64,000 bases of DNA from Candidatus Endomicrobiellum cubanum (GTDB lineage Bacteria > Elusimicrobiota > Endomicrobiia > Endomicrobiales > Endomicrobiaceae): the NCBI GenBank assembly GCA_031269735.1, contig JAISYS010000042.1:62001-126000 (forward strand). The letters run 5' to 3'. A model generated the notes under the pieces. It did no database searches. It was not told the origin of the DNA and worked only from the letters and a program-made list of their open reading frames with translations. This document shows positions 9,244 to 19,482 of this stretch, piece after piece (positions within the stretch are counted from its first letter, which is position 1; every line of letters begins with the position of its first letter). A program made the position numbers and the translations under genes.

Positions 9244-10276
9244 CCATCATCGCTCCCATCACAGCTTCTACATTTGCAGTAGCTAAATTGCTTACCTCAA
9301 ATTCCCGTATAGAGCTTCCAAGAGCCAAACTTAACATTGTTTTTATAGAGTCATTGCCTTCTCCACTAAAGGGTCTTCCTACATACAATACATTGTTAAT
9401 GGCGCGTAAAGCTACACCATTATATGACAGTGTATCTATAATACCATTCTTTAGCTCTGATGCAAATTGAATCTTGGCGTTTGATACATATCTCTTTACA
9501 TCATAGTAATTAGAGCCATTTCGAATACGTTCTTCAACAAAAGCTTCCTTCGCTTCTTCTCTTGTTATATTAAGTCCACTTCTTTCTAATTCTCCAATAA
9601 CAAAAGCCTCCAAATTTATGCCTCCTATAGGTAAAGACCTAGCTCCTTTCCCTAAAGGTTTAAAATTACGAAGAATCGTTATATCTGTAGACCGATATCC
9701 GGCATCTATAATAAGAGATATACCATTAGTGAATTGTCTGTCCTTCAGGAAAGCATAAGCTGCTATTACACCCTCTGGAAATACAAATATATCTGCAGCT
9801 TTTATATTAAAGACAACATCTCTCCCCAATAATGGGAAATTTATTACATAGCTACCTGCTAAATTAGCTCGTATCGTAGCATCATACGCAACCTGCGCAG
9901 AGAAAAACTCTGCAACTGGAATGCAAATACCAATTTTTACATCTACATTAGTTAAATCTTCCGCTATCAATTCTCTGCATATAGCATAAATAGCATTTAC
10001 ATATGTCGGTTTTTGCTCTGTTTTAGGGCTTTGATTATCAATAACTATTAATTTTCCTTGATACAAATCCCCGACCGCACCTTTTACATACCTAGTATTT
10101 ATTAAATCTCTTCTTGGAGCTGCTTTAATGATAAAATCATTAAGAAAATCTTCATCATAAGTTTTTGCTGGTAAATTAATATCGATTTCAAAACTTACAC
10201 TATCAAATATACGAATATTATCCTGCGCCTTAGCTATCCTTGTCTGTGACCCACCAACATCTAGTGCTCTAAGCAT
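9218..10276 (-). CDS. parM: ParM/StbA-family actin-like segregation ATPase
   Basis: Phosphate-1 LDVGGSQTRIAK, phosphate-2 LIIDAGYRSTDITIL, adenosine-like VLYVGRPFSGEG. Confidence 0.8.
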   Translation of the reverse strand: MLRALDVGGSQTRIAKAQDNIRIFDSVSFEIDINLPAKTYDEDFLNDFIIKAAPRRDLINTRYVKGAVGDLYQGKLIVIDNQSPKTEQKPTYVNAIYAICRELIAEDLTNVDVKIGICIPVAEFFSAQVAYDATIRANLAGSYVINFPLLGRDVVFNIKAADIFVFPEGVIAAYAFLKDRQFTNGISLIIDAGYRSTDITILRNFKPLGKGARSLPIGGINLEAFVIGELERSGLNITREEAKEAFVEERIRNGSNYYDVKRYVSNAKIQFASELKNGIIDTLSYNGVALRAINNVLYVGRPFSGEGNDSIKTMLSLALGSSIREFEVSNLATANVEAVMGAMMGANSLQNT

Positions 10277-10282
10277 TTTGTT

Positions 10283-10879
10283 TTATCTCTCCCATATTGT
10301 AAATTTTTTGAAAACATCATAAACACCATTTTTTACTTCTACTACAATACGTCCATATTTCATAAACAGAACATTCTCATTGTAGTCATTCCCAAAGTAC
10401 AATCGCTTTTTGTTTATAGATGTTCTCGTGTCTTGTTGCACACTCAAAATATCAATTGGAGTTTTTATATTAGCTGTTAGTAAATAACCATCTTTTACTC
10501 CAATTATATCTGAGAATGTAAAATAATCTTTATTAATCTTAAATACTACATTGTACTTTTTAAAACTATTACGTTTTACTATCGTGAAATCATTTAACTG
10601 ATTGTAATAAAGAACAAATCTATCGTTTCTTATTAAAGAGAAACCTCTCATATACCGAACAGTATACAGGTTATCTTTTATCCTAACAACATCACCTTCA
10701 AACAAATCCAACATATCAGCACCACAAACTATAGTGTTGAGTTTCAATATTAAAGAATTTGGTTTTGCTGCTAGAATAAAAGCATCGGGCGTAATTCGTA
10801 CAGGTATATCTCCTAATGTAAATATGACATACTCTCCAGTTATTGCTTGTGCTCTGAACCTATACGAAAACAACATCAC
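10283..10879 (-). CDS. hypothetical protein
   Basis: Intact ORF between the parM-like and pilB-like genes. Confidence 0.55.
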   Translation of the reverse strand: MMLFSYRFRAQAITGEYVIFTLGDIPVRITPDAFILAAKPNSLILKLNTIVCGADMLDLFEGDVVRIKDNLYTVRYMRGFSLIRNDRFVLYYNQLNDFTIVKRNSFKKYNVVFKINKDYFTFSDIIGVKDGYLLTANIKTPIDILSVQQDTRTSINKKRLYFGNDYNENVLFMKYGRIVVEVKNGVYDVFKKFTIWER

Positions 10880-11144
10880 GGTCTTTATCTAATAAATAAT
10901 CTATTGGTAACGTAATCAATGGTAACATTACAAGAGTAAACACTTTTCTTCTGTAATCTTTTAACCTATGCGCTGTGATTAAATTTTTGCTTAAAGGGCT
11001 ATACTCCGCTAACGTAATTTGCTGTGTATTATCTAATAAAATGGCATCTGAATCTCTCCTCTCTTGATATGGCTGGACATCAAAATCCAACTGCACAAAT
11101 TTGTTATTAACTATCCTGTAATAGTCAATAATACCCATTACCAA
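10860..11144 (-). CDS. hypothetical protein
   Basis: Intact ORF with short overlaps to its neighbours. Confidence 0.5.
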   Translation of the reverse strand: MVMGIIDYYRIVNNKFVQLDFDVQPYQERRDSDAILLDNTQQITLAEYSPLSKNLITAHRLKDYRRKVFTLVMLPLITLPIDYLLDKDRDVVFV

Positions 11145-12526
11145 TCTCCTTCTAGCTTCATTAAATACTGCTTAATCTCCCCTAATGATTTTCCATATAA
11201 ATCATTTTTCACCTTGTCGCTAAAATATACACACCTATTTTTAGGGTATACTTTGTCCTCATATTCATTTCTTACAAGTTTTTGATACACACAAGAATGT
11301 AGCGATAATATTAGCCTATCAAATGACATACCAGTTATATCTTGCAGTCTAGCTAACACATCTGAAATAGAATTAGCATGAATAGAAGAAAACACAACTT
11401 TTCCAGTATTCGCAGTATTGATAGCATCCACAGCAGTGTGAGCAGTAATTTCGCCAATATACACAATATCAGGATTTTGACGTAATAGTGAAGTAGTATT
11501 CTCTTTATACTCCTCTTCAGTTTCTACATTTATCTGCTCAATTCCATCAACTAAAATTTCAACAGGACTCTCTATTGAAACTACTTTATATACACTTCTA
11601 TTAACCAATTCTTGCAAAGCAGATAAAATTGTAGTATTCTTACCACTCATCGTTTCTCCAACGAACAACCTTAACCCTTTTTCTTCACTTAACATCTCCT
11701 CTCTTATAAAAGCAACTGTACGGTCATTTATGTTTAACTCCTCTAAGGTTAGAGTTAATACATCATCAGGGAGAATTCGAATAGTAATCGCTCGTCCGTA
11801 ATAAGTTCTATTTAATACTACTCTACCTCTAGTATGTCTATCCAGACTTACAGATAAATATTTTGGCATATTATCAATTTCCGTAACTGGGGAATTCGCT
11901 TTTACTGCTAATAAGTTAGCAATTTCCTCTACATCAGATGTTTCTATCACTCTCCTTGACATAACTTTCTTCTTCCTGCAATTATAATATATTAAAGCGC
12001 CAGACGCTATTGTTGTAATAGTAATATCAGAAGCTTTTAGCTGCAATGCTTCCTCTATTATCAAATCTAACTTGTCCCTAATTGGCACCTTGTTCAAATA
12101 CCAAGGCATACCATAATATCTAATAAATAACTTATTAAAATAGTGTATAGGGATATATGATTTTTCTACCCTCAAATTCATAACATCTTGAATATGCGTA
12201 TCGAATTCAGGCAATACGCCAACATGTATAACTTTCTCCCGTAAATCATACCTTAATGGAACACACTTAAATCCCACAAACTGATTAACAATATCTTTTG
12301 GCACATATTGCACCTCTGGTTTACATAACTCCAAACCATATTCTTTTTGACATAAATCAAACAAATCATCTTCGCTTAACAAGTTTTGTTCATATATCAC
12401 TAGCGCTTCTGGCGTTTTGAATTCACCAGCATTCTTGAACATAAAAAATGTATGCGTTCTTACTATGTCCAAAACCGATGCAGAAAGTACTCCATTCAAA
12501 CTTAACATTCTTTGCATCACTCTCAT
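11138..12526 (-). CDS. GspE/PilB-family secretion/pilus ATPase (divergent)
   Basis: MshEN-like N-terminus; LFVGETMSGKNTTILSAL, VVSIESPVEI, QNPDIVYIGEITAHTAVDAINTANTGKVVFSSIHANS. Confidence 0.8.
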   Translation of the reverse strand: MRVMQRMLSLNGVLSASVLDIVRTHTFFMFKNAGEFKTPEALVIYEQNLLSEDDLFDLCQKEYGLELCKPEVQYVPKDIVNQFVGFKCVPLRYDLREKVIHVGVLPEFDTHIQDVMNLRVEKSYIPIHYFNKLFIRYYGMPWYLNKVPIRDKLDLIIEEALQLKASDITITTIASGALIYYNCRKKKVMSRRVIETSDVEEIANLLAVKANSPVTEIDNMPKYLSVSLDRHTRGRVVLNRTYYGRAITIRILPDDVLTLTLEELNINDRTVAFIREEMLSEEKGLRLFVGETMSGKNTTILSALQELVNRSVYKVVSIESPVEILVDGIEQINVETEEEYKENTTSLLRQNPDIVYIGEITAHTAVDAINTANTGKVVFSSIHANSISDVLARLQDITGMSFDRLILSLHSCVYQKLVRNEYEDKVYPKNRCVYFSDKVKNDLYGKSLGEIKQYLMKLEGDW

Positions 12527-12531
12527 ACTTA

Positions 12532-14493
12532 CTACCTAAAAGCCTCTTCGAATGTAGTTAATATAGTGTCGTTATCAAAAGGTTGATATTTTTTCAAGCA
12601 ACAACCACGCATCTCTCTTAAATATGGAATAGGTACTATCTTTACCTTTGTAAAATCAGCATTCAATAGTCTTGTAACCTCTAAAATATCAACAGGAGCA
12701 TCAATAACTACAATTTTTCTAGCTATATTATCATATTTGTGTTCTTGTATAACTTGTTTCATAGCTTCAATAGACCTTATACTGCAATCTGTTAAATATG
12801 ATACAGTTAAAGCATCAGAACTAAGCATTTCTAGTAGCTTATGTTGAGTAGTATCTAAAACTACCACAATACACGGATAATAATCTATCCTAGTTTTCAG
12901 CTCATTTACAAATAGAGTAACTTCTTCACTATCATCTTGATTCAAGACACCTGCTACACACAACAACTGTTGTTGCCTTCTTTCAACTTTGAACTCTTCT
13001 AAAGGCATAGGTTCAATACCATAAGAACTCAATTTAGAGTTTTTAGTAAAATCTAGTAACAAAGTATTATGGCGCCTAGACATCATACCAGCATAAGCTA
13101 AAGCTGTGGATGTTCTTCCTGTATCATCTAATCCAATAAATATTCTAACAATATTTTTTATCAAACTGTCCACAATCACAACATCTTCAACTCTTTGGGC
13201 TTTCAACATAGCAATCATAGTCTGTTGATAATTAATTATATCTTCATCTACTTCTGCTATTTGAAAAATCAATTTAATTATGTTATTCACTTCATTTTCT
13301 AAAGAAGACATTGTCATTCTATGTGTTTGTAAAGAATCCATTAAACTAGTAGCTAATGATGGCGAATTAGTTGGTAGAAACATTGTTTTTGCTGTACCAA
13401 GCATAGAAGATATAAATTCATTTGAAGAGGGTAAACCAGCATCCAAATTTTCAATTTGATAGCTGACAGTACCATCCATAACTTTATAAAGTTCAATTAT
13501 TGACCTTAATAACTCCATTAATTCAAGTTGCACTTCTAATCTACGATTCAATAAAGGCTGTAATTCTACTCCCTCTATAACAGCTTTTTTATCTATAGCT
13601 AATGTATAAACTGCCTCCTTCATCTCATTAACTTTAGCTGTTACTGTCTTAGACGCAGAACTTACTATTGCCGTCATAATAGATTGTAGTTTAGAACAAT
13701 AAATACTGTTTTCGCTAGCTTTTAACACAGACCTCTGTAAACCAAATTCTTTTATTTTATCAAATTTTTCATTAGCGCTAAGGGTTATGTCATTAAAAAT
13801 ATCACGTATCCTAACATCCCACACATCTAACATATTAACTAGACCAGAATACTCTGTATTTTCTTCTATCAGTTTACGTGTTACAGAATCTTTCTCTAAA
13901 GACTTTTTGAACAGTTCCCAGTCACGAAAATCAGATATGGCAGCTATCCTTTCTTCTATACTGGGCCCTTTCTTCTCGAATTGCTGTGGTTGAACTGTAG
14001 AAGGTTCTTCGACTTCTACAGATATAGGCTCTAAAACAGGTTTAGATTCTACTTTCTCTACAGGTGTTACCTCTCTTACAGGTATAACAGGTTCTACTGT
14101 ATCAATATTTATAACTCTATCATGCACTGAAGTAGGTGAATCTTTAGATACTTTAACAACATCGTTACCATAAAACTCACTTACTGCGTCTTTCACGTCT
14201 GGTACTTTTACCTTTTTAACACATTTTTTATGCACATTAGTTAAAAAGTCCTTTTCTTTATCATTTTGATATAAATAAATCACACACACTTTTGGGTGTT
14301 TTTTATTAATAGCTTCTTGCATTTTTTGCTTAATAGGGCCCTGTAAATCTTGTGGAGATAATACAACAATCTCCATACTAGATACGTCAGGGTCTAATGG
14401 CATAGTCTGCATGATGTAATTTACATTTGTTAATTGGCATTTATTTTGAAAGGCATTCTTAGCGACTAACGCTATTGATGCAGCAAATATCAT
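12532..14493 (-). CDS. CpaE/MinD/ParA-like ATPase-domain protein with degenerate P-loop
   Basis: C-terminal FIGLDDTGRTSTALAYAGMMSRRHNTLLLDF, YYPCIVVVLDT, KIVVIDAP; adjacent to the GspE/PilB-like gene. Confidence 0.6.
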   Translation of the reverse strand: MIFAASIALVAKNAFQNKCQLTNVNYIMQTMPLDPDVSSMEIVVLSPQDLQGPIKQKMQEAINKKHPKVCVIYLYQNDKEKDFLTNVHKKCVKKVKVPDVKDAVSEFYGNDVVKVSKDSPTSVHDRVINIDTVEPVIPVREVTPVEKVESKPVLEPISVEVEEPSTVQPQQFEKKGPSIEERIAAISDFRDWELFKKSLEKDSVTRKLIEENTEYSGLVNMLDVWDVRIRDIFNDITLSANEKFDKIKEFGLQRSVLKASENSIYCSKLQSIMTAIVSSASKTVTAKVNEMKEAVYTLAIDKKAVIEGVELQPLLNRRLEVQLELMELLRSIIELYKVMDGTVSYQIENLDAGLPSSNEFISSMLGTAKTMFLPTNSPSLATSLMDSLQTHRMTMSSLENEVNNIIKLIFQIAEVDEDIINYQQTMIAMLKAQRVEDVVIVDSLIKNIVRIFIGLDDTGRTSTALAYAGMMSRRHNTLLLDFTKNSKLSSYGIEPMPLEEFKVERRQQQLLCVAGVLNQDDSEEVTLFVNELKTRIDYYPCIVVVLDTTQHKLLEMLSSDALTVSYLTDCSIRSIEAMKQVIQEHKYDNIARKIVVIDAPVDILEVTRLLNADFTKVKIVPIPYLREMRGCCLKKYQPFDNDTILTTFEEAFR

Positions 14494-14496
14494 GAT

Positions 14497-15006
14497 TTAA
14501 TATACTCCTTCTATTAGCAACCTATTAGTTCGTGTGGGTGTAGTAGCCTCGGCCTCATCCCCTGCTTTTTTACCTATTATAGCCTTACCTACAGGACAAT
14601 TAGCGGCTATCAAATTTATCCATTGATTGGAGATGTCATCAGCAGCTATTTTTACTACTATTTTTTTACCATCATATTGCAATCTCACAGTACTACCTAT
14701 TTCAACAATCCCTGTTGGTGTATAAGACAATTGAAATTGTTCATATAATTGTATTTCATTTTTTGTCTCATCTATAATCTTTTTTAGCTCATAGATATTA
14801 TCCATTGCAATATTTATATCTGCGTTCTCACTTAAATCACCTAATGATTTAGCATACTTAAAAGCTTCTTCTTCTTTTTCTAATTTCACATAATAATCTT
14901 CTAATTCGCCTTTTATCTCCATAATATAACTATAAAAAGCTTTTTGTATATTCTCGCTCTCCTCTCTTAGAGAGTAATCTATGCCACTTGTATACTGAAA
15001 ACCCAC
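14497..15006 (-). CDS. greA: transcription elongation factor GreA/GreB family
   Basis: Coiled-coil tip SLGDLSENADI, VEIGSTVRL, CPVGKAIIGKKAGDEAEA. Confidence 0.85.
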   Translation of the reverse strand: MGFQYTSGIDYSLREESENIQKAFYSYIMEIKGELEDYYVKLEKEEEAFKYAKSLGDLSENADINIAMDNIYELKKIIDETKNEIQLYEQFQLSYTPTGIVEIGSTVRLQYDGKKIVVKIAADDISNQWINLIAANCPVGKAIIGKKAGDEAEATTPTRTNRLLIEGVY

Positions 15007-15037
15007 TACCAGACTCCTCTCTAGTGAAATCCATAGT

Positions 15038-15400
15038 TTATGCTATATCCACAACCACATACTTCGGTTCAGCCTTCATAACTTTCCATAACTGAATAAT
15101 ATTATCCGCAAATCCAATTCTTACCCCCCTTCCGACATTTACAACTTTGTGTGTAACCTCTTTCTTCACAACCAACATAGGATAATTCTCTTCGACTGTA
15201 GTCCATGTTCGCTTTCTATACTTAGGTATTCCAAAATTAACTTCATCTACGCTATTTACTTCTTCTAATACTCTTGTTGTTAAATCACTTGCAGCATACT
15301 TCGAAAATAAATTAATGTTCTTTGATTCGAATGATAACATATATGCATCATCAGCTTCCTCTAAAAATGAAATGACCATATCTTTAGCCATCACAATCAC
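15038..15400 (-). CDS. hypothetical protein
   Basis: Intact ORF. Confidence 0.55.
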   Translation of the reverse strand: MIVMAKDMVISFLEEADDAYMLSFESKNINLFSKYAASDLTTRVLEEVNSVDEVNFGIPKYRKRTWTTVEENYPMLVVKKEVTHKVVNVGRGVRIGFADNIIQLWKVMKAEPKYVVVDIA

Positions 15401-15405
15401 ACCTT

Positions 15406-15567
15406 CTAAACCACAGTTTTCTTTTCCTCTACAGAAGAATTGTTATTTTTAGATTTACTTGATTTTCCGCCACCTACCATCCTATATACTATATATACAA
15501 AGGCTGCAAATCCTACAATTGACCAAATACCAAACGATTCAATAGTTGTAAGCAGTTGCGTAATCAT
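15406..15567 (-). CDS. small single-TM protein (53 aa)
   Basis: Manual translation MITQLLTTIESFGIWSIVGFAAFVYIVYRMVGGGKSSKSKNNNSSVEEKKTVV; below the ORF-track cutoff; fills a gap. Confidence 0.6.
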   Translation of the reverse strand: MITQLLTTIESFGIWSIVGFAAFVYIVYRMVGGGKSSKSKNNNSSVEEKKTVV

Positions 15568-15568
15568 A

Positions 15569-16123
15569 TTATATCAATCTCCAATCTCCGTCTTTAGATA
15601 AATATATAGCCTCTTTGTCTGTTTTTAATAAACTGGCATACTGCTTTATTTGCACATCTACTGAACTAGCTACATCTGTTACTGAAATCCATTTACCATG
15701 TAAGAACAATTCTGCATTTAACCTATCATAAACTAAAAGATAAGGCAATATTGTTATCTCTTTACTTAGCGGTCGTGTTTTTACATATCCAACTGGGTAT
15801 AAATCTCGCACCTTTCTTTTTATATCAACCTCATACATAATAATCTCAGATGTATATACATCTTCTGCTGTTATATAATTACTAAATACTTTCATCACAA
15901 AAGTATTATTAACTGCATAAACTGCATCTATATTGTCTGAATAAAGTAACCTTTTATATAAATTAGTCCAACCTAAATCAGGCCTAGATATATTATATTG
16001 TAATAAATAAGGTATTGGAGATACAAAACCTAAATCCTCAAGACAATTCAGGCTGTAATTGTAACTTGACTTCACTATCTCCGCTCCAAATAAGGGACGG
16101 TACAAACCATTTACCTGCAACAT
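15569..16123 (-). CDS. hypothetical protein
   Basis: ORF overlapping its neighbour by 86 nt. Confidence 0.5.
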   Translation of the reverse strand: MLQVNGLYRPLFGAEIVKSSYNYSLNCLEDLGFVSPIPYLLQYNISRPDLGWTNLYKRLLYSDNIDAVYAVNNTFVMKVFSNYITAEDVYTSEIIMYEVDIKRKVRDLYPVGYVKTRPLSKEITILPYLLVYDRLNAELFLHGKWISVTDVASSVDVQIKQYASLLKTDKEAIYLSKDGDWRLI

Positions 16124-16625
16124 CTTCTCTAACCTTCCCTTCTATTGTGTGTATATGCAACCCTTGTTCTTTTATTAAAGCATTTCCTAATGAAGTATGC
16201 AAAGCTAGAGTGTAATCAAACTCTTTGTTAAACACATAAATTTTATCATTCCTCATCAAATAGCAAACTCTTTTGTTGCTTACATCTAAAAACACCCTAA
16301 TCATGTTATTTACTCTATTAACATACATACCAATAAACTCAAAAGGGCCAAGTTGAGGTAGTTGAAACTGACCAAACCGTACAATAAGGTCATCTTTATA
16401 CCCTGTCCAAGTACCATCACTTCTTCCAACGTAAATTATACCGTCCTGCTTTAATACAAATACAACAGATTGAGAATAAAAAGTATTTATTTGAGCATCA
16501 ATACGTAAGCCAATATTAATCTTATAATTAATTGGATGGGCACTGCATGGATTTTCAACCCATAAATAATCTTGGTCTGTCCAGCAAACCAAAGAAGGCC
16601 CTTCCGGGAAATACTTAAAACCCAT
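16038..16625 (-). CDS. hypothetical protein
   Basis: Intact ORF. Confidence 0.55.
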   Translation of the reverse strand: MGFKYFPEGPSLVCWTDQDYLWVENPCSAHPINYKINIGLRIDAQINTFYSQSVVFVLKQDGIIYVGRSDGTWTGYKDDLIVRFGQFQLPQLGPFEFIGMYVNRVNNMIRVFLDVSNKRVCYLMRNDKIYVFNKEFDYTLALHTSLGNALIKEQGLHIHTIEGKVREDVAGKWFVPSLIWSGDSEVKLQLQPELS

Positions 16626-16840
16626 GAGTAATTCTCCTCTCTGTTGATTCTAATACTAATCGTTCTCTTATAACTCTCTCCGAAACATCCTACAGTAATC
16701 CTTTTGGACTTCAATCTCACACTCTACTATAAGTTGAATAAATTCTTTGTCACTTGGCAGTTTACTTCGTTGCACAGCCTGTAACGCCTTGATATATTCC
16801 ATCCGCAATATCGGAAGTATTGATACAATCTGGTACCTGT

Positions 16841-18463
16841 TTAATACTCTAACTTTTGCAAAGGATATGGCGTTGCCGTATCATATACCCACTCAACAAT
16901 ATTACGTTTTTCTTGGTCAAATAGTACCCCTATTTTTATAATTGGGCATTCACCGACCATATACTGTTCCGCATAGCCTTTATTGTTTATTTGAGCTAAT
17001 GCTGTATCCGCGTCTTTTTTATTCAACTTAAACTCTATTATATAGCGCGTATCAGGCAAAGTTATTTCCAAATCTGAACGTCCTTTGTTGCTATACACTT
17101 CGACTGCTGCATGTTGCCCCATTAACGTAGCTATCACAAACACAATACTCTGATAATGTGCTTCCGCAGTAAACTTGCTTATTAAAATATACGGAATTGA
17201 AGCGAAAAATGACTGAAACCTGTGCATAAAACCATCTACATCCCTATTATGCAAATCCTGTACAAATTTTTCTGCATCAAAATCCTGCCGCTTAGTATTA
17301 GGTGTATAATAATTAAACAATTCTTGCGTAAATCCGTACCGTACTTCTGCATTTGGAAACCCTAATACATATTTCATAGTATATTTATTATTAATACATG
17401 TTTTTATCGTCAAGTATCCGCTTTGATAAAGCAAAGGCGTTACATTATCACTGCCAGCACGGTAATCAGTAAGCTCATCATCAGTCACAGTAATACCATC
17501 ATTGAATTCCACTAAATTAAAACTGGATTTGGCAAGCGACTTAACTAAAAATGTTGGAGTGCCTGTCCTAAACCAATAATTACGAAACTCTCTTATATCC
17601 AACGTATTTAATACACTGAATGGATTATATATACCACCTATTTTGCTACAAAAACTATAACCATCGTAGCGTGCTTTCATTTCGCCCATAACTTCTTCTA
17701 TATTCATACCTTTAGCTTGTGCTAACTCTAATAACTCCGGTTCAAAATTGTTGAATAATTCTTCGGCTGTTATACCACAAATATTAGCATATTTGTAGTT
17801 CATACTTATGTCCGCTAAATGATTCAAATCACTAAACACGCTAACTTGCGAAAACTTAGTTACTCCCGTCAAGAAAGTAAAACGCAAATATTCATCAGCA
17901 CTTTTTAGCGCACCATAAAAATATCTCAACTTTGCACGAAACAAATCATTCGTCTCTTCATCACCCAGTGTCTCTATTAGAGGCTTATCATACTCATCAA
18001 TTAATATAACTACTTTTTGACAAGCCTTTTTGTTAATATTGACAATAAGGTCAATAAATTGGGAAGAAGGTATCCCATCAGTATTATTTGGTAAACCCCA
18101 TTCATTCTCATATCTTTTTAACCTACTCATTAACCAGGCATTAAAAGTATCAATGGTAGAACAATCTGCACCTCCCATATCCAAATGAATAACAGGATAC
18201 GATTTCCATTCGTTTTCCAACTTCTCCATAGCTAATCCCTTGAAGAGCTCTCGTTTACCTTGAAAATATGCTTTTAATGTGGATACGAGCAAACTTTTCC
18301 CAAATCGACGCGGTCTGCCTAGAAAATATTGTTTACTCCCTGTAACCAATTTATAAACCAAATCAGTTTTGTCCACATAAACATAGCCACTAGTAATCAT
18401 ATCCTCGAAATCTTGAACTCCTATTGGTAATCTACGCATACCCTTATTGCTCTCCTTCCTCAA
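16841..18463 (-). CDS. AAA-ATPase/PD-(D/E)XK nuclease fusion (DUF1703/AAA-ATPase_like family)
   Basis: FLGRPRRFGKSLLVSTLKAYFQGK, VVILIDEYDKPLIETLG, C-terminal SDLEITLPDTRYIIEFKL. Confidence 0.85.
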   Translation of the reverse strand: MRKESNKGMRRLPIGVQDFEDMITSGYVYVDKTDLVYKLVTGSKQYFLGRPRRFGKSLLVSTLKAYFQGKRELFKGLAMEKLENEWKSYPVIHLDMGGADCSTIDTFNAWLMSRLKRYENEWGLPNNTDGIPSSQFIDLIVNINKKACQKVVILIDEYDKPLIETLGDEETNDLFRAKLRYFYGALKSADEYLRFTFLTGVTKFSQVSVFSDLNHLADISMNYKYANICGITAEELFNNFEPELLELAQAKGMNIEEVMGEMKARYDGYSFCSKIGGIYNPFSVLNTLDIREFRNYWFRTGTPTFLVKSLAKSSFNLVEFNDGITVTDDELTDYRAGSDNVTPLLYQSGYLTIKTCINNKYTMKYVLGFPNAEVRYGFTQELFNYYTPNTKRQDFDAEKFVQDLHNRDVDGFMHRFQSFFASIPYILISKFTAEAHYQSIVFVIATLMGQHAAVEVYSNKGRSDLEITLPDTRYIIEFKLNKKDADTALAQINNKGYAEQYMVGECPIIKIGVLFDQEKRNIVEWVYDTATPYPLQKLEY

Positions 18464-18472
18464 AAATGTAAT

Positions 18473-18640
18473 TTACTCTCCTTCTGTTCTTTTTGTGCAC
18501 TCGTATCTTTTTGATACTGCCCTGTAATATAGCTGTTCTAATATCACCTGCTCTTTAGTTGAATTAAAAGATTTCTTATAATTGTGTAATCTAACGTATT
18601 TACCCCTATCACTGTCAAAAACTTTACGTGCAGTTTTCAT
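18473..18640 (-). CDS. small basic protein (55 aa)
   Basis: Manual translation MKTARKVFDSDRGKYVRLHNYKKSFNSTKEQVILEQLYYRAVSKRYECTKRTEGE; TAATG overlap with the preceding gene. Confidence 0.5.
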   Translation of the reverse strand: MKTARKVFDSDRGKYVRLHNYKKSFNSTKEQVILEQLYYRAVSKRYECTKRTEGE

Positions 18641-19410
18641 TATTCTATAATCATTTCTAAAATAAACTCAATCGCCATGTCTCCAGCAACAATAATATCT
18701 ATCTTGTCAGCACTCTTACCCAACACAGACAATCTGCCCCCCGCTTCTTCTAAAATGATTTGTGCCGCCGCTATATCCCAAAGATGTAAATCAAATTCTA
18801 TATATCCATCAAGTCTACCTTCTGCCACTTTACAAATATCGGCAGAAGCAGGGCCGATACGCTTTATGTCAAATGCTTTATCTTGTAGCTTTTTAATCAA
18901 ACTAAAAATCTCATCGTTTCTATGCTTATTATATGGACAACCAAACGCTATAACATACTCGCTTAAATCAAAATTATTTGATACACATATATCACTAATT
19001 TGCCCCTTTATAAGATTTAGAAGCTTCGCACCTTTATCTCTTTGGGCATAATAAATTTTGTTTTCAACACAGTCATACACAACTCCTATCTCAGACACAA
19101 AACCACTTTCCGTAAACTCACCATATCCTACTGAAATAGTATAACTGCCCACATTTTTAATAAAATTATTAGTACCATCAATAGGGTCAAGAATAAACAC
19201 CTTCCCCTCTCTTTTACCACCACCCTCTTCGTTATAAAAATTAATACGAGAAAATGTTTTCGAAAGTTCATTCTTTAATAAACTATCTACTTCCATATCA
19301 ACATTTGTAATCAAACTTGAATCCTCTTTTACAGTAATAGTTACACTATCTCTCCTATATCTTGTGTATGCACCGGCAACTTTCACAATCTCAATAATTC
19401 GTTCAATCAT
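18640..19410 (-). CDS. inositol monophosphatase/CysQ-SuhB family phosphatase
   Basis: ILDPIDGTNNF, LWDIAAAQIILEEAGG; start re-assigned to the ATG at 19410 (MIERIIEIV). Confidence 0.85.
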   Translation of the reverse strand: MIERIIEIVKVAGAYTRYRRDSVTITVKEDSSLITNVDMEVDSLLKNELSKTFSRINFYNEEGGGKREGKVFILDPIDGTNNFIKNVGSYTISVGYGEFTESGFVSEIGVVYDCVENKIYYAQRDKGAKLLNLIKGQISDICVSNNFDLSEYVIAFGCPYNKHRNDEIFSLIKKLQDKAFDIKRIGPASADICKVAEGRLDGYIEFDLHLWDIAAAQIILEEAGGRLSVLGKSADKIDIIVAGDMAIEFILEMIIE

Positions 19411-19426
19411 AACATACGCTTCCTTT

Positions 19427-19468
19427 AAGAAAAAGTATGATAGGTGACTCGAGGCATCACCTATCATA
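19427..19468 (-). terminator. intrinsic terminator-like stem-loop
   Basis: 12-bp perfect stem TATGATAGGTGA/TCACCTATCATA (19436-19447 with 19457-19468), followed on the minus strand by CTTTTTCTT. Confidence 0.65.
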
Positions 19469-19482
19469 TAAAATAAGGAGAA

